A model generated the notes under the pieces. The model searched no databases and was not told where the DNA came from. It saw only the letters and a list, made by a program, of their open reading frames with translations. A stretch of DNA of 64,000 nt from Coriobacteriaceae bacterium (GTDB taxonomy: Bacteria; Actinomycetota; Coriobacteriia; Coriobacteriales; Coriobacteriaceae), in assembly GCA_025757745.1 (NCBI GenBank), contig CP107217.1:496001-560000 (forward strand), read 5' to 3'. Below are positions 31,719-40,473 of this stretch, one piece after another (the stretch's first letter is position 1; each line of letters begins with the position of its first letter). The position numbers were made by a program, and so were the translations under genes.

Positions 31719-34715
31719 ATGGTAAACGATCTGGGCAATACGGACGACCTCGAGTTGATGCCGACGGGCGGCGGCTATATGGTGCGGCGCGATCGCTTGA
31801 TGAACGAGCTCATCGTTAAAGGGCGCAAGGCGGGAATTGTTTTGCTCTACGCGCCCGATGGGTTTGGCAAGACGTCGGTGTTGCTGCAATACGTGCAGGA
31901 GGTTAAATCGGACCCCACGCGAGGGCCGGTTCGGATTATCGAGGCCGACCGCGCGATTGGACGCGAGCTCTTTATGCAGCTCGAGGTTGTCGCCGATGAG
32001 CTTAAGGACAAACCTCATTCGCTCGTTGCGATCGATAACGTGCCCAATCTCGAGCAGCACGAAACCGAGGACCTCATCGATCGAATCCGCAGCTTACGTG
32101 CTACGGGGACGGGGGTCTTTATTGCCTGCCGCCCCTCCAACCGATTGCTTATCCACGGGCTGGGCGATTCTGTAAAAGTCAATGCGCAGATGCTCAAGGT
32201 GCACGCCTATGAGTATTCGTCATGGGCCACGGCGTTCTCAATCAGCACATCGCTTGATTTCTATCGGCTCACACAGGGTGTACCCGAGCTGGTATCTGCC
32301 CTGCAGACGGGAATGTATGGACAGGGCGATGTTGCCGGGTTGCTCGAGAACGAAATCGTCAACGTGTACGGTGCGGCGCTGGCCGATCTCGCATCGCTCG
32401 AGAACAACCTGTTGTTTACCGTTGCCTGTTTGATGGTACTGATGGGCGAGGGCCGCATTGCGGAGCTAGAGGCGTGCGGCGTGAGGCTTTCGATGGTCGA
32501 CCAGTCCATCTTTGTGCGCGATTATCCGATTTTTGGCGTGGATCCGTCTGATCGCACCTTTAGGTGTTTGGGCGCTAAGGACAACGCGCGCCTGAGGCTG
32601 CGAAAGCTTGTTGCCGAGATCCGTCCCGAACTTGTATCGCGGGCTGCTCGCATTTTGATCAAGGCGGGCCGATGCGATTTGGCCATGGACCTGGCCGACG
32701 CGTTCTTGGACCGCCATGTGGTATTGGAACTTGCCGGGCAGTATGGGGCCGATCTTGCCCTGACCGGGCACGGAGGGGACATTTGCCGTGCGGCGTCGGC
32801 GATGATCAATGCGGAAAAGCAGGAGCAAGAGCCGGCACCCGCCGAGGCACTCGGCGTGTATCTGGCGGCTGTCAGCGTGTGCAATACAAAGCCAGCAAGG
32901 TATATGGCGTCCGTTATCGAACGTGTGGGTGACCAGGCGGCCCGCGAGGTCGACCCCGCTACCTGGAAAATAGCCCAGGCGCTTACTATCGCCTTTTACG
33001 GCGACAATGACCTGGGGCTTCCCGCCAACCCTGTTGTGCAAGAACAGACATCCTGCGAGGTGCTCGACATGCTGTCCGCGCATATCGAGGTCAAGCGCCA
33101 CCTAACCGAGCGAGCGGAAGACGGCAATGTTCTCGCGAAGCTCAAGGCGTGTAAAGCTTATGATTGCGAGCTCGACATCGCGGGGATTCTCATACAGGCC
33201 GACCATATGCTGGTGGAGCTGTTCGACGGCTCGTTTACTAAACCCGACGAACGCGATGACAAGATGGCGCAGATACTCGAGGCACTCGATATCCGCGGGC
33301 TTAAGGCGCCATCCATTTGGCTGCGTATGGTGTTGGCGGCGCGGCGCCTGCTCGCGGGCTTGCCCGTGACCGACGATGTGGCGTTTGGCGAGCTCGACCG
33401 CTTTGCGGTGCGTGTTCGCGACAATCAAATTCAGCTGTTTGGGTTATTGCTGGAGGGCTGGCAATCGCTGGCGGAGGGGCGGCCGGTCAACGCAAAGTTC
33501 CGTGCGGTCCAGGTGCTCAAGCTTGCCGACGAATCGATTACGTACATGCGCGAAAACGCTTTGCTGCTGGAGCGCGTGGCGTATCTGCGCAATACGTCGC
33601 TGGTATCGGTTCGCGAAGAGGCGGAGCTGCTCGATATTAGCAAGACGCAGGTCGGCGGCTCAGAAGCCTGGGTCGTGGCGCTGCACCTGGCCGCTGCAGG
33701 CCGCGATAGCGATCTTGCTGCCTGGATGTCTATGAATCGCTCGGGGATTTTAGACCCATCGTATCGTCTTTTTGCACGTCTTGCGATGCATTGCCTGGGC
33801 GAGCCTGCCGTTAGGATTCGCAAGAAGCTTCCGGTGCGTGAGCTGTCGCGGTATTCACTACGCGATGATTTTGAGGGCGAAAGCGAGCACCTGTTCCAGG
33901 CGGGCGAGGTTGAGGCTGTCGATACGATCGGCCATATTGAGATGCGCATGTTTGGCACATTTCGCGCCGAGCGCGACGGCTTTCCCATCACGGATAAGAT
34001 GTGGCGTCGCAAAAAGGCGGCAACACTTGCCGAGCGGCTCGCGTTGGGCATGGATGCCATGGTCGACCGCGAGACAATCGCCATGGAGTTGTGGCCCCAT
34101 GCCGAGTTTAGCGCGGCGCGCAACAATCTGTATTCGACGGTATCGCGCTTGCGCTCGGCTTTGGGTCCAACGCCGGATGGCAAGTCGTGCGTGCTCATCC
34201 AAAACGAGTGCATAGGGCTCAACGGCGACTACGTTAAGACCGATGTAAGGCTCTTTGACCAGCTGAGCCGCGAGATCCTGGGAAACCGTATGGGCGCGAG
34301 AGGCCCTCACCTGGTTGAGCTTTGTCTTAAGGTTGAGCAGCTCTACGCGGGGCCGCTGTATGTTCCCACCGGTTGCAACCCCACGTTTTTTACGCGCATG
34401 CGCCACATTATGCAATCCAAGTACATCGACTGCATGATTAGGGGAGCGAATGCCGCTCTCGAGGAAAATGACCTGCAATCGGCAATTTGGCTCGTTGAAT
34501 CGGGGCTTCGCCAAGAGACTGCGCGCGAGGACATGGTTCGCTGTGCCATGCGCGTTTACGGTGCGGCGGGACGACGCCGCGATGTTGTCGAGCTATACAG
34601 CGGCCACATGCACCACCTGCGAGAGCAGGTTCAAGGCGTGCCCGAGCCCGAGACAAGGCGCCTGTATGAGCGCCTGGTCGAAGGCAGGCTCAAGCGCGTG
34701 CTTGTCGAGCGATAA
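31719..34715 (+). CDS. Large P-loop regulator with C-terminal winged helix and BTAD domain
   Basis: 998-residue predicted transcription factor of STAND/SARP type. The N-terminal ATPase has Walker A APDGFGKTS (45-53) and a Walker B-like LVAIDNV. A long helical-repeat middle (~280-730) probably senses a signal or self-associates. Residues ~740-825 form an OmpR/SARP-like winged helix (MFGTFRAERDGFPITDKMWRRKKA, ARNNLYSTVSRLRSALG). The rest is a bacterial transcriptional activator domain of TPR-like helices. The order ATPase-sensor-DNA binding-BTAD differs from AfsR, where the DNA-binding and BTAD parts come first. ATG 31719 has TGAGGAG. It is not in an operon, and the target is unknown. Confidence 0.8.
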   Translation: MVNDLGNTDDLELMPTGGGYMVRRDRLMNELIVKGRKAGIVLLYAPDGFGKTSVLLQYVQEVKSDPTRGPVRIIEADRAIGRELFMQLEVVADELKDKPHSLVAIDNVPNLEQHETEDLIDRIRSLRATGTGVFIACRPSNRLLIHGLGDSVKVNAQMLKVHAYEYSSWATAFSISTSLDFYRLTQGVPELVSALQTGMYGQGDVAGLLENEIVNVYGAALADLASLENNLLFTVACLMVLMGEGRIAELEACGVRLSMVDQSIFVRDYPIFGVDPSDRTFRCLGAKDNARLRLRKLVAEIRPELVSRAARILIKAGRCDLAMDLADAFLDRHVVLELAGQYGADLALTGHGGDICRAASAMINAEKQEQEPAPAEALGVYLAAVSVCNTKPARYMASVIERVGDQAAREVDPATWKIAQALTIAFYGDNDLGLPANPVVQEQTSCEVLDMLSAHIEVKRHLTERAEDGNVLAKLKACKAYDCELDIAGILIQADHMLVELFDGSFTKPDERDDKMAQILEALDIRGLKAPSIWLRMVLAARRLLAGLPVTDDVAFGELDRFAVRVRDNQIQLFGLLLEGWQSLAEGRPVNAKFRAVQVLKLADESITYMRENALLLERVAYLRNTSLVSVREEAELLDISKTQVGGSEAWVVALHLAAAGRDSDLAAWMSMNRSGILDPSYRLFARLAMHCLGEPAVRIRKKLPVRELSRYSLRDDFEGESEHLFQAGEVEAVDTIGHIEMRMFGTFRAERDGFPITDKMWRRKKAATLAERLALGMDAMVDRETIAMELWPHAEFSAARNNLYSTVSRLRSALGPTPDGKSCVLIQNECIGLNGDYVKTDVRLFDQLSREILGNRMGARGPHLVELCLKVEQLYAGPLYVPTGCNPTFFTRMRHIMQSKYIDCMIRGANAALEENDLQSAIWLVESGLRQETAREDMVRCAMRVYGAAGRRRDVVELYSGHMHHLREQVQGVPEPETRRLYERLVEGRLKRVLVER

Positions 34716-34746
34716 AAAACGGGCGCCCGAATCACTCGGACGCCCG
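34714..34746 (-). terminator. Terminator of yhbY (minus strand)
   Basis: Stem CGGGCG/CGCCCG (34720-34746) followed on the minus strand by six T. It lies in the convergent gap. Confidence 0.8.
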
Positions 34747-34773
34747 CAGACTACTCGGTATGGCCAGTCGGTT

Positions 34774-35073
34774 TTAGACGAGCTTGATCTTCTCGATATC
34801 CTTGCGCGAGGACTCGCGATACAGCGAGAACTTGCGGCCGATAACCTGAACGACGTCGGCGTGGCAGCGCTCGGCGAGCTCCTCGGCGGCCTCGCGGGCA
34901 GAAAGGCTGGAGCCGTCCAGCACGGAGCACTTAACGAGCTCGTGCTTCTCCAGGTAGGCGACCGTCTGCTCGACGGTGCCTTCGTTGACATCGGACTTAC
35001 CGATGATGATGGCGGGGTTGAGGTGATGGGCCATGCTGCGAAGCTGCTTGACCTGGGCTCCTGTCAGTGCCAT
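34774..35073 (-). CDS. yhbY: YhbY family RNA-binding protein (CRM domain)
   Basis: 99-residue single CRM-domain protein associated with pre-50S ribosomal subunits. LTGAQVKQLRSMAHHLNPAIIIGKSDVNEG at the N-terminus and the loop QVIGRKFSLYRES carry the usual KH-like core and GxxG-type RNA-binding signature. It stands alone, convergent with the large regulator and ending in a T-rich hairpin. Confidence 0.92.
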   Translation of the reverse strand: MALTGAQVKQLRSMAHHLNPAIIIGKSDVNEGTVEQTVAYLEKHELVKCSVLDGSSLSAREAAEELAERCHADVVQVIGRKFSLYRESSRKDIEKIKLV

Positions 35074-35231
35074 GGGTTCTCGCTTTCTATGTATGGGGCG
35101 CCCCGCAATGGGGCCTTAATCTACGTGAGCTGTCCCAAGATAGCGCAGGAACGGCGTGGTGTGGAGCGCGTTTGCCCAGTTCGCAAAGAATGCGGATGCC
35201 GGGCGGGAAGACGATGCAAGCTTTAGATGGG

Positions 35232-36119
35232 CTACGGGCGGGGTACGGAGACCGGCTCCCAGGCGATAAACGCCCATCGGACTTTGCGGATGTGGTCGAG
35301 CATGTAGCGTCCCTGCGGTACGCCCTTGGATCCCGGCTCACCGGCATGCGGGTTCTCGATCATGTGGTGGGCGATATAGTTGCGCAGGCGGTCGATCTTG
35401 TCCTCGTTGCCGTGCTCGAGCATGCGAGAAAAGTCTGCCACGCCTGCCTCGAGACTATCGAAGGTGTCGCGGCGGGGTGATTCAAAATACGTGACCTGTG
35501 GCAGTGCACCCATCTGAATAAGGATGTTAAAGGCGTACACAAAACCATTGCTGCAGGTAACCGAGGCGCCGATGGCATTCATCAAGTGCAGGTCATAACG
35601 CGGGCTCGAGTTGGCGACCATCGTAACGGCACAACGCCGACGAGCCGTTCGATCAAGCTTGGCAAGTGCGCCTTTTAGGTTGGTCGTGGTGACAGAGCGA
35701 CTGGCAAAGGCAACATCCACCGCTTTTGCGACCGGTCCAACCAAATCCCAATCATCATCCCAAGCAAGCTCAAGCGGTGTAATGCAATCCTCGAGCCCAT
35801 AGTACTCAATGCCAGCATCAAGCGTGCCCAACATAGCAGGAGAGAAGTCGGCAGCAATTACGGAATGCCCAGCCTGAGCAAGCGGAATAGCAATCGACCC
35901 AGCCCCACACCCCATATCGAGCACCGACTCACCAGGCTCAAGCGCCAACAGCTTTATAAAATCCCGAGCATACGGGGCAGTCTCCAGTGGACGAAAATGC
36001 CGAGCCCGCTTATCCCACTCAAAAGAATCATCAGCCCGATGCCGATCAGCTTGCAAGCGCATCCATTCGTCATTCCAATCAGCAGAAAGAAGCTCAGAGC
36101 GAGCATCCCCATCAACCAC
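35232..36119 (-). CDS. Class I SAM-dependent methyltransferase
   Basis: 295-residue cytoplasmic methyltransferase. SAM-binding motif I is VLDMGCGAGSIAIPLA, followed by acidic motif VIAADFSPAML and DDWDLV-type motif. The N-terminal WDKRARHFRPLE is typical of a family often annotated only as class I methyltransferase; the substrate is unknown. GTG 36119 is chosen because AGGAGG lies six bases upstream and homologues begin near SADWNDEW. An ATG at 36179 would add a strongly hydrophobic leader. Twenty bases before the start lies a terminator-like hairpin (36139-36170). Confidence 0.8.
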   Translation of the reverse strand: MVDGDARSELLSADWNDEWMRLQADRHRADDSFEWDKRARHFRPLETAPYARDFIKLLALEPGESVLDMGCGAGSIAIPLAQAGHSVIAADFSPAMLGTLDAGIEYYGLEDCITPLELAWDDDWDLVGPVAKAVDVAFASRSVTTTNLKGALAKLDRTARRRCAVTMVANSSPRYDLHLMNAIGASVTCSNGFVYAFNILIQMGALPQVTYFESPRRDTFDSLEAGVADFSRMLEHGNEDKIDRLRNYIAHHMIENPHAGEPGSKGVPQGRYMLDHIRKVRWAFIAWEPVSVPRP

Positions 36120-36138
36120 GGGCCAACCTCCTAGCAAC

Positions 36139-36170
36139 AAAAAAGCGACTCCTCCCAAAAGAAGAGCCGC
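36139..36170 (-). terminator. Terminator-like hairpin just before the methyltransferase start
   Basis: Minus-strand stem GCGGCTCTTC/GGAGGAGTCGC with loop TTTTG and six trailing T, only ~20 bases before GTG 36119. It could end the transcript of the upstream gene or act as an attenuator for the methyltransferase. Confidence 0.55.
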
Positions 36171-36285
36171 AACCAGCATATATCAGAAAGAACCGATCCA
36201 ACGCCAAACCGCCATACCAGCAAAGTAGGGCAGAAGCGAAGCGACTGCCAAAGGGATAGAACCCAACCGAGGTCCCGTTGTGCGT

Positions 36286-36417
36286 GAGCCCCGGGGAGGG
36301 CAAATATATAAGGTCGATCGCGAGTTCCGCACGAGCCGGAGAGCACTTAATGTGCTCTCCGTGCGAGTCAGGACTGTCCGAGCAGGCGACCTTATATATT
36401 TGCCCTCCCCGGGGCTC
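36286..36417. repeat. Nested inverted repeat: perfect 31-bp arms around a small hairpin
   Basis: Outer arms 36286-36316 (GAGCCCCGGGGAGGGC...) and 36387-36417 are perfectly complementary. Inside is GGAGAGCAC/GTGCTCTCC (36338-36360) with a five-base loop. It lies between two minus-strand genes, 18 bases after the UPF0210 stop. The same two-level design is seen at 17331-17473. Confidence 0.88.
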
Positions 36418-36435
36418 CTCGCCAGTCCCCCTCAG

Positions 36436-37800
36436 CTAGTTCTTCAGCGAGTTCAGCGGTGCCGGGAAGCGTCCACCACGGTGTGCAAGCACGGTGCCGG
36501 CGTTGGGGTTCACCGGCATGATGGGTGCACGGCCAAACAGGCCGCCGTACTCAACGCAGTCGCCCACGCCCTTGCCGATAGCGGGAATCACGCGCACGGC
36601 CGTGGTCTTATTGTTGATGACGCCGATGGCCATCTCGTCAGCGATAATGCCGGCGATGGTCTCGACCGGGGTGTCGCCGGGGATGGCGATCATGTCCAGG
36701 CCAACGGAACACACGCATGTCATGGCCTCGAGTTTCTCGAGCGAAAGCGCGCCGGCCTCGACGGCGGCGATCATGCCGGCGTCCTCGGACACGGGGATAA
36801 AGGCGCCCGAGAGACCGCCCACGCTGGAGCTGGCCATGACGCCGCCCTTCTTGACGGCATCGTTGAGCATGGCGAGCGCGCAGGTCGTGCCGGGGCCACC
36901 GCAGGTGCCCACGCCGATGATCTCGAGGATGCGCGCGACGGAGTCGCCGATGGCGGGCGTGGGAGCCAGCGACAGGTCGACAATGCCCTTTTCGACACCC
37001 AGGCGACGGGCGGCCTCGCGGCTCATGAGCTCGCCGGCACGGGTGATCTTAAAGGCGGTCTGCTTAATCTTTTCGGCGACTTCCATCATCGATGCGGAAT
37101 CGGGCAGCGTCTCCAGGGCTGCAGCCATAACGCCGGGACCCGAGACGCCTACGTTGATGACGGCGTCGGCCTCGCCACCTCCGTGGACGGCACCCGCCAT
37201 AAACGGGGAGTCCTCGACCATGTTGGCAAAGCAGACAAACTTGGAGGCGCCAACGGAATCCTCGTCTGCCGTAAGCTTGGCGGCATCGATGATGGTCTGA
37301 GCCGCCATGAGCACGGCATCCATGTTGATGCCGGCGCGCAGGCTAGCGACGTTGACGCTGGAGCAGACGCGGCTGGTGGCGGCGAGCGCCTGGGGGATGG
37401 ACTGGATGACACGGCGGTCGGCGTCGCCGATGCCCTTCTGGACGAGCGCGGAGAAGCCGCCCAGGTAATCGATGCCGAGCGTCTCGGCCGCGCGGTCGAG
37501 GGCATGCGCGATAGGGGTGAGGTTCTCATCCTTGCAGCAAGCGGCAATCTGCGCCACCGGGGTGACGGAAACGCGCTTGTTGACGATGGGGATACCGTAC
37601 TCGCGCTCGAGGTTCTCGGCGGTCTCGACCAGGTGCTCAGCCGTGTGCGTCACGTGGTCGTAGATCTTCGTGCACATGCGGTCGAGGTTCTCGTCACCGC
37701 AACCCATGAGCGAAATGCCCATGGTGATGGTTCTGATGTCGAGGTTCTGTTCCTCAACCATGCCGCGGGTTTCCGCGATTTCTGCGGGCGTGATTGCCAT
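36436..37800 (-). CDS. UPF0210 / PFL family protein
   Basis: 454-residue protein of the DUF711/PFL (UPF0210) family, named for likeness to pyruvate formate-lyase fold proteins; the reaction is not established. Features include IRTITMGISLMGC near the start, several conserved Cys/Gly stretches, GGPGTTCALAMLNDAVKKGG and INNKTTAVRVIPA, over the full expected length. ATG 37800 has AGGAG in front; an upstream ATG (37857) is unsupported. In many Gram-positive bacteria the gene follows a small ACT-domain protein; none is present here. A 17-bp hairpin separates it from metH. Confidence 0.9.
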   Translation of the reverse strand: MAITPAEIAETRGMVEEQNLDIRTITMGISLMGCGDENLDRMCTKIYDHVTHTAEHLVETAENLEREYGIPIVNKRVSVTPVAQIAACCKDENLTPIAHALDRAAETLGIDYLGGFSALVQKGIGDADRRVIQSIPQALAATSRVCSSVNVASLRAGINMDAVLMAAQTIIDAAKLTADEDSVGASKFVCFANMVEDSPFMAGAVHGGGEADAVINVGVSGPGVMAAALETLPDSASMMEVAEKIKQTAFKITRAGELMSREAARRLGVEKGIVDLSLAPTPAIGDSVARILEIIGVGTCGGPGTTCALAMLNDAVKKGGVMASSSVGGLSGAFIPVSEDAGMIAAVEAGALSLEKLEAMTCVCSVGLDMIAIPGDTPVETIAGIIADEMAIGVINNKTTAVRVIPAIGKGVGDCVEYGGLFGRAPIMPVNPNAGTVLAHRGGRFPAPLNSLKN

Positions 37801-37846
37801 CCTTGCGCTCCTATCTGCCAAAACGAGCATAGTCTTATCTATTCTA

Positions 37847-37882
37847 ACGTGCCGCACGTGCCAAGTGGCGCGTGCGGCACGT
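37847..37882. terminator. Long hairpin between metH and the UPF0210 gene
   Basis: 17-bp arms ACGTGCCGCACGTGCCA and complement (37847-37863, 37866-37882), one mismatch, two-base loop. TTTT follows on the plus strand only. It is the likely 3' end of the met operon on the minus strand, or a repeat element. Confidence 0.6.
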
Positions 37883-37908
37883 TTTGGTGCTCGGTTGTTT
37901 CCGTTGTG

Positions 37909-40464
37909 TTACTGCCCAAAGACCTCTTCGGCGATGCGCGCGCTTTCGGCGGCGTCCTTGGCGTAGTAGTCCGCGCCGATCTGCTTGGCATATTCGGGGG
38001 TGAGCACGGCGCCACCTACGATGATCTTGACGCCCGGCACCTCGGCATGAAGCAGCTTGATGGTCTCCTCCATGGCGACGACCGTGGTAGTCATAAGCGC
38101 CGAGAGGCCGACGAGCTTAATGTCGCGTTCCTTGACGGTCTTGAGCACCTCCTGCGGGTCGACGTCGCGACCCAGATCAAAGACGGTGTAGCCGTAGTTA
38201 TCGAGCAGCATCTTGACGATGTTCTTACCGATGTCGTGGATGTCGCCCTTGACGGTGGCCACGCAGATTTTGCCCTTGTCGGCAATCTCGCCGGCGGGCA
38301 TCAGGCGCTTGATGGTGTCAAAGCCAGCACGCGCGGCCTCGGCCGAGGCCATGAGCTGCGGCAAGAAGAACTTTCCCTGGTCAAAGAGGACTCCGACCTC
38401 GTCGAGGGCGGGGATAAAGTGGTTGTTGATGAGGTCCATGGCGTCGTGATCTGCCAGAAGACGTTCGGTCTCGGCTGCGATCTCGCCTTTGCGGCCCGAG
38501 ACGACCATGTGGCGGATGGGATCGTCATCGGCGCTTGCGGTGGTGCTTGCGGCAGGCGCGGCATCGCTCGATACTGCTTGAGCTGCTGCCGGGTTAGCGG
38601 CGATCTTGTACGGATCGGTCCAGCCGGCGTAGCGTTCGATGTATCCGGTCGAGCCCTCGTCCTCAACGCTCAAGACGCGATAGCTGTAGACGGTATCCAT
38701 AAAGCGCTTGGAGCCCGGGTTCATGATGGGGGCGTCCAGACCCGCGCCAAAAGCGGCGGCCAAAAAGACCGAGCCCAGCAGCGGGCGAGCGGGCAGGCCA
38801 AAGCTGATGTTCGACACACCGAGCGCGCACTTGACGCCCAGGCGCTCCTTGCACAGGGACATGGCGCGCAGGATCTGTTCGGCCTGGCGTTGATTGGTCG
38901 AGGCGGTCATGACCAGGCAGTCGATGAGGATGCGGTCCGGTCCGATGCCGTAACGGGCAGCCTCGGCCACGATGCGCTCGGCGATGGCGAAGCGAGCCTC
39001 GGCAGTATCGGGGATGCCGCCTTCGTCGAGTGTGAGGCCGACGACGTTGGTGCCGTAGTGGGCGACTAGCGGGAAGATCTCATCCATGATCTGCTGTTTG
39101 CCATTGACCGAGTTGATGATGGGCTTGCCGGCGTAGCGGCGCACGGCTGCCTCGACGGCTGCGGGGTCGGTGGAGTCGATCTGCAGCGGCAGCAGCGTGG
39201 AGCCCTGGAGCTGCTCGGTCGCCTGCTGGATGATCTTGACCTCGTCGATCTCGGGCAGGCCTACGTTGACGTCCAGGATGTCGGCGCCCTGTTCCTGCTG
39301 GCTGATGCCCTGGCTCACGACGTAGTCTAGGTCGCCGTCGCGCAGGGCCTGTTGCAGGCGCTTTTTGCCGGTGGGATTGATGCGCTCGCCGATGACGGCG
39401 ATCTTGTGGCCGTCACAGGGAAGGTCCACGACCGTCTGGGCGCTCGTGACCGACATACTGGGCTTGCGGTGACGTGGGCTGGGCGTGTGGTTGTCGATGA
39501 GGGTGCGAAGTGCCGCCATGTGCGTGGGCGTGGTGCCACAGCAGCCACCCACGACGCTCACGCCGTCCTCAATCATGCCGGCGACGGCCTCGGCGTATTC
39601 GGGTGCCTGGATGTCAAAGACGGTATTGCCGTCATCGTCCACGCGGGGCAGTCCCGCATTGGCCTGCACCATAACGGGCTTGTCCGTAACGGTGAGCATG
39701 CGTGCGGCGAGCCCTCGGAGCTCGGCCGGTCCCTGGCTGCAGTTGATACCCAAAACGTCGGCGCCGATGGCGTCGAGCGTAATGGCGGCCACCTCGGGAC
39801 TCGTGCCCAGGAACGTGCGACCGTCTTCCTCAAAGGTCATGGTGGCAAAGACGGGCAGGTCGGAGTTCTCGCGGCAGGCGAGGACGGCCGCCTTGATCTC
39901 GGCAAGGTCGGTCATGGTCTCGATAATAAAGAGGTCCACACCCGCATCGACGCCGGCACGCACTTCCTCGGCAAAGAGGTCATAGGCCTCGTCGAAGCTC
40001 AGGGTGCCCAAGGGGCGAAGCAGCGCGCCGATGGGACCGATATCGCCGGCGACGTAGTGGGCGCCGGCCGCGCGGGCGCAGGCGACGGCGGCGGCAAAGA
40101 CATCTGCCACGGTGGCGGCACCGTCGAGCTTGTGGGCGTTGGCACCAAAGGTGTTGGCGGTGATTACGTCGCAGCCAGCCTCGACGTACTGACGCTGAAT
40201 ATCAGTGATAACCTGGGGCTCCTCAAAGTTGAGCAGCTCGGGCAGGGCGCCGGCCTTCATGCCGGCCGCCTGCAGCATGGTGCCCATGCCGCCATCGAAC
40301 AGCAGGTGCCCCGTGCCCTCGATGGCGGCGCGCAGGCGATCGTCCTTAATGCGAAGGTCGCCGATCGTGCGCGTCTTGTACGTGGCGCCGTTACAACGCG
40401 CAGTATTGACGGGCGCTGCCAGCGCGGTACCGTCGGAATCATGAGTGATAAGCGGAGTAAACAT
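37909..40464 (-). CDS. metH: Cobalamin-dependent methionine synthase, without activation domain
   Basis: 851-residue enzyme moving a methyl group from 5-methyl-THF through cobalamin to homocysteine. Order: ~35-residue leader; homocysteine domain (~45-330) with LLFDGGMGTML and zinc cysteines in NCSQGP and GGCCGT; pterin domain (~350-620) with IGERINPTGKK; Ala/Ser linker (~635-660); cap and B12 domain (~665-851) with DIHDIGKN (His ligand, ~740) and SALMTTT. The C-terminal SAM-binding reactivation domain of E. coli MetH is absent; the adjacent gene supplies a match. ATG 40464 follows AGGAG. Last gene of the metF operon. Confidence 0.95.
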   Translation of the reverse strand: MFTPLITHDSDGTALAAPVNTARCNGATYKTRTIGDLRIKDDRLRAAIEGTGHLLFDGGMGTMLQAAGMKAGALPELLNFEEPQVITDIQRQYVEAGCDVITANTFGANAHKLDGAATVADVFAAAVACARAAGAHYVAGDIGPIGALLRPLGTLSFDEAYDLFAEEVRAGVDAGVDLFIIETMTDLAEIKAAVLACRENSDLPVFATMTFEEDGRTFLGTSPEVAAITLDAIGADVLGINCSQGPAELRGLAARMLTVTDKPVMVQANAGLPRVDDDGNTVFDIQAPEYAEAVAGMIEDGVSVVGGCCGTTPTHMAALRTLIDNHTPSPRHRKPSMSVTSAQTVVDLPCDGHKIAVIGERINPTGKKRLQQALRDGDLDYVVSQGISQQEQGADILDVNVGLPEIDEVKIIQQATEQLQGSTLLPLQIDSTDPAAVEAAVRRYAGKPIINSVNGKQQIMDEIFPLVAHYGTNVVGLTLDEGGIPDTAEARFAIAERIVAEAARYGIGPDRILIDCLVMTASTNQRQAEQILRAMSLCKERLGVKCALGVSNISFGLPARPLLGSVFLAAAFGAGLDAPIMNPGSKRFMDTVYSYRVLSVEDEGSTGYIERYAGWTDPYKIAANPAAAQAVSSDAAPAASTTASADDDPIRHMVVSGRKGEIAAETERLLADHDAMDLINNHFIPALDEVGVLFDQGKFFLPQLMASAEAARAGFDTIKRLMPAGEIADKGKICVATVKGDIHDIGKNIVKMLLDNYGYTVFDLGRDVDPQEVLKTVKERDIKLVGLSALMTTTVVAMEETIKLLHAEVPGVKIIVGGAVLTPEYAKQIGADYYAKDAAESARIAEEVFGQ

Positions 40465-40473
40465 CGAGGGCTC

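Noticed and set aside
36120..36179. ATG 36179 as start of the methyltransferase
   Set aside because: It would add a hydrophobic leader encoded across a terminator hairpin; GTG 36119 has AGGAGG at ideal distance.
36280..39069. A 929-codon open frame on the plus strand
   Set aside because: It lies antisense to the UPF0210 gene and metH, is rich in His/Gly/Asp as typical for shadow frames of GC-rich genes, and has no ribosome site or family motif.
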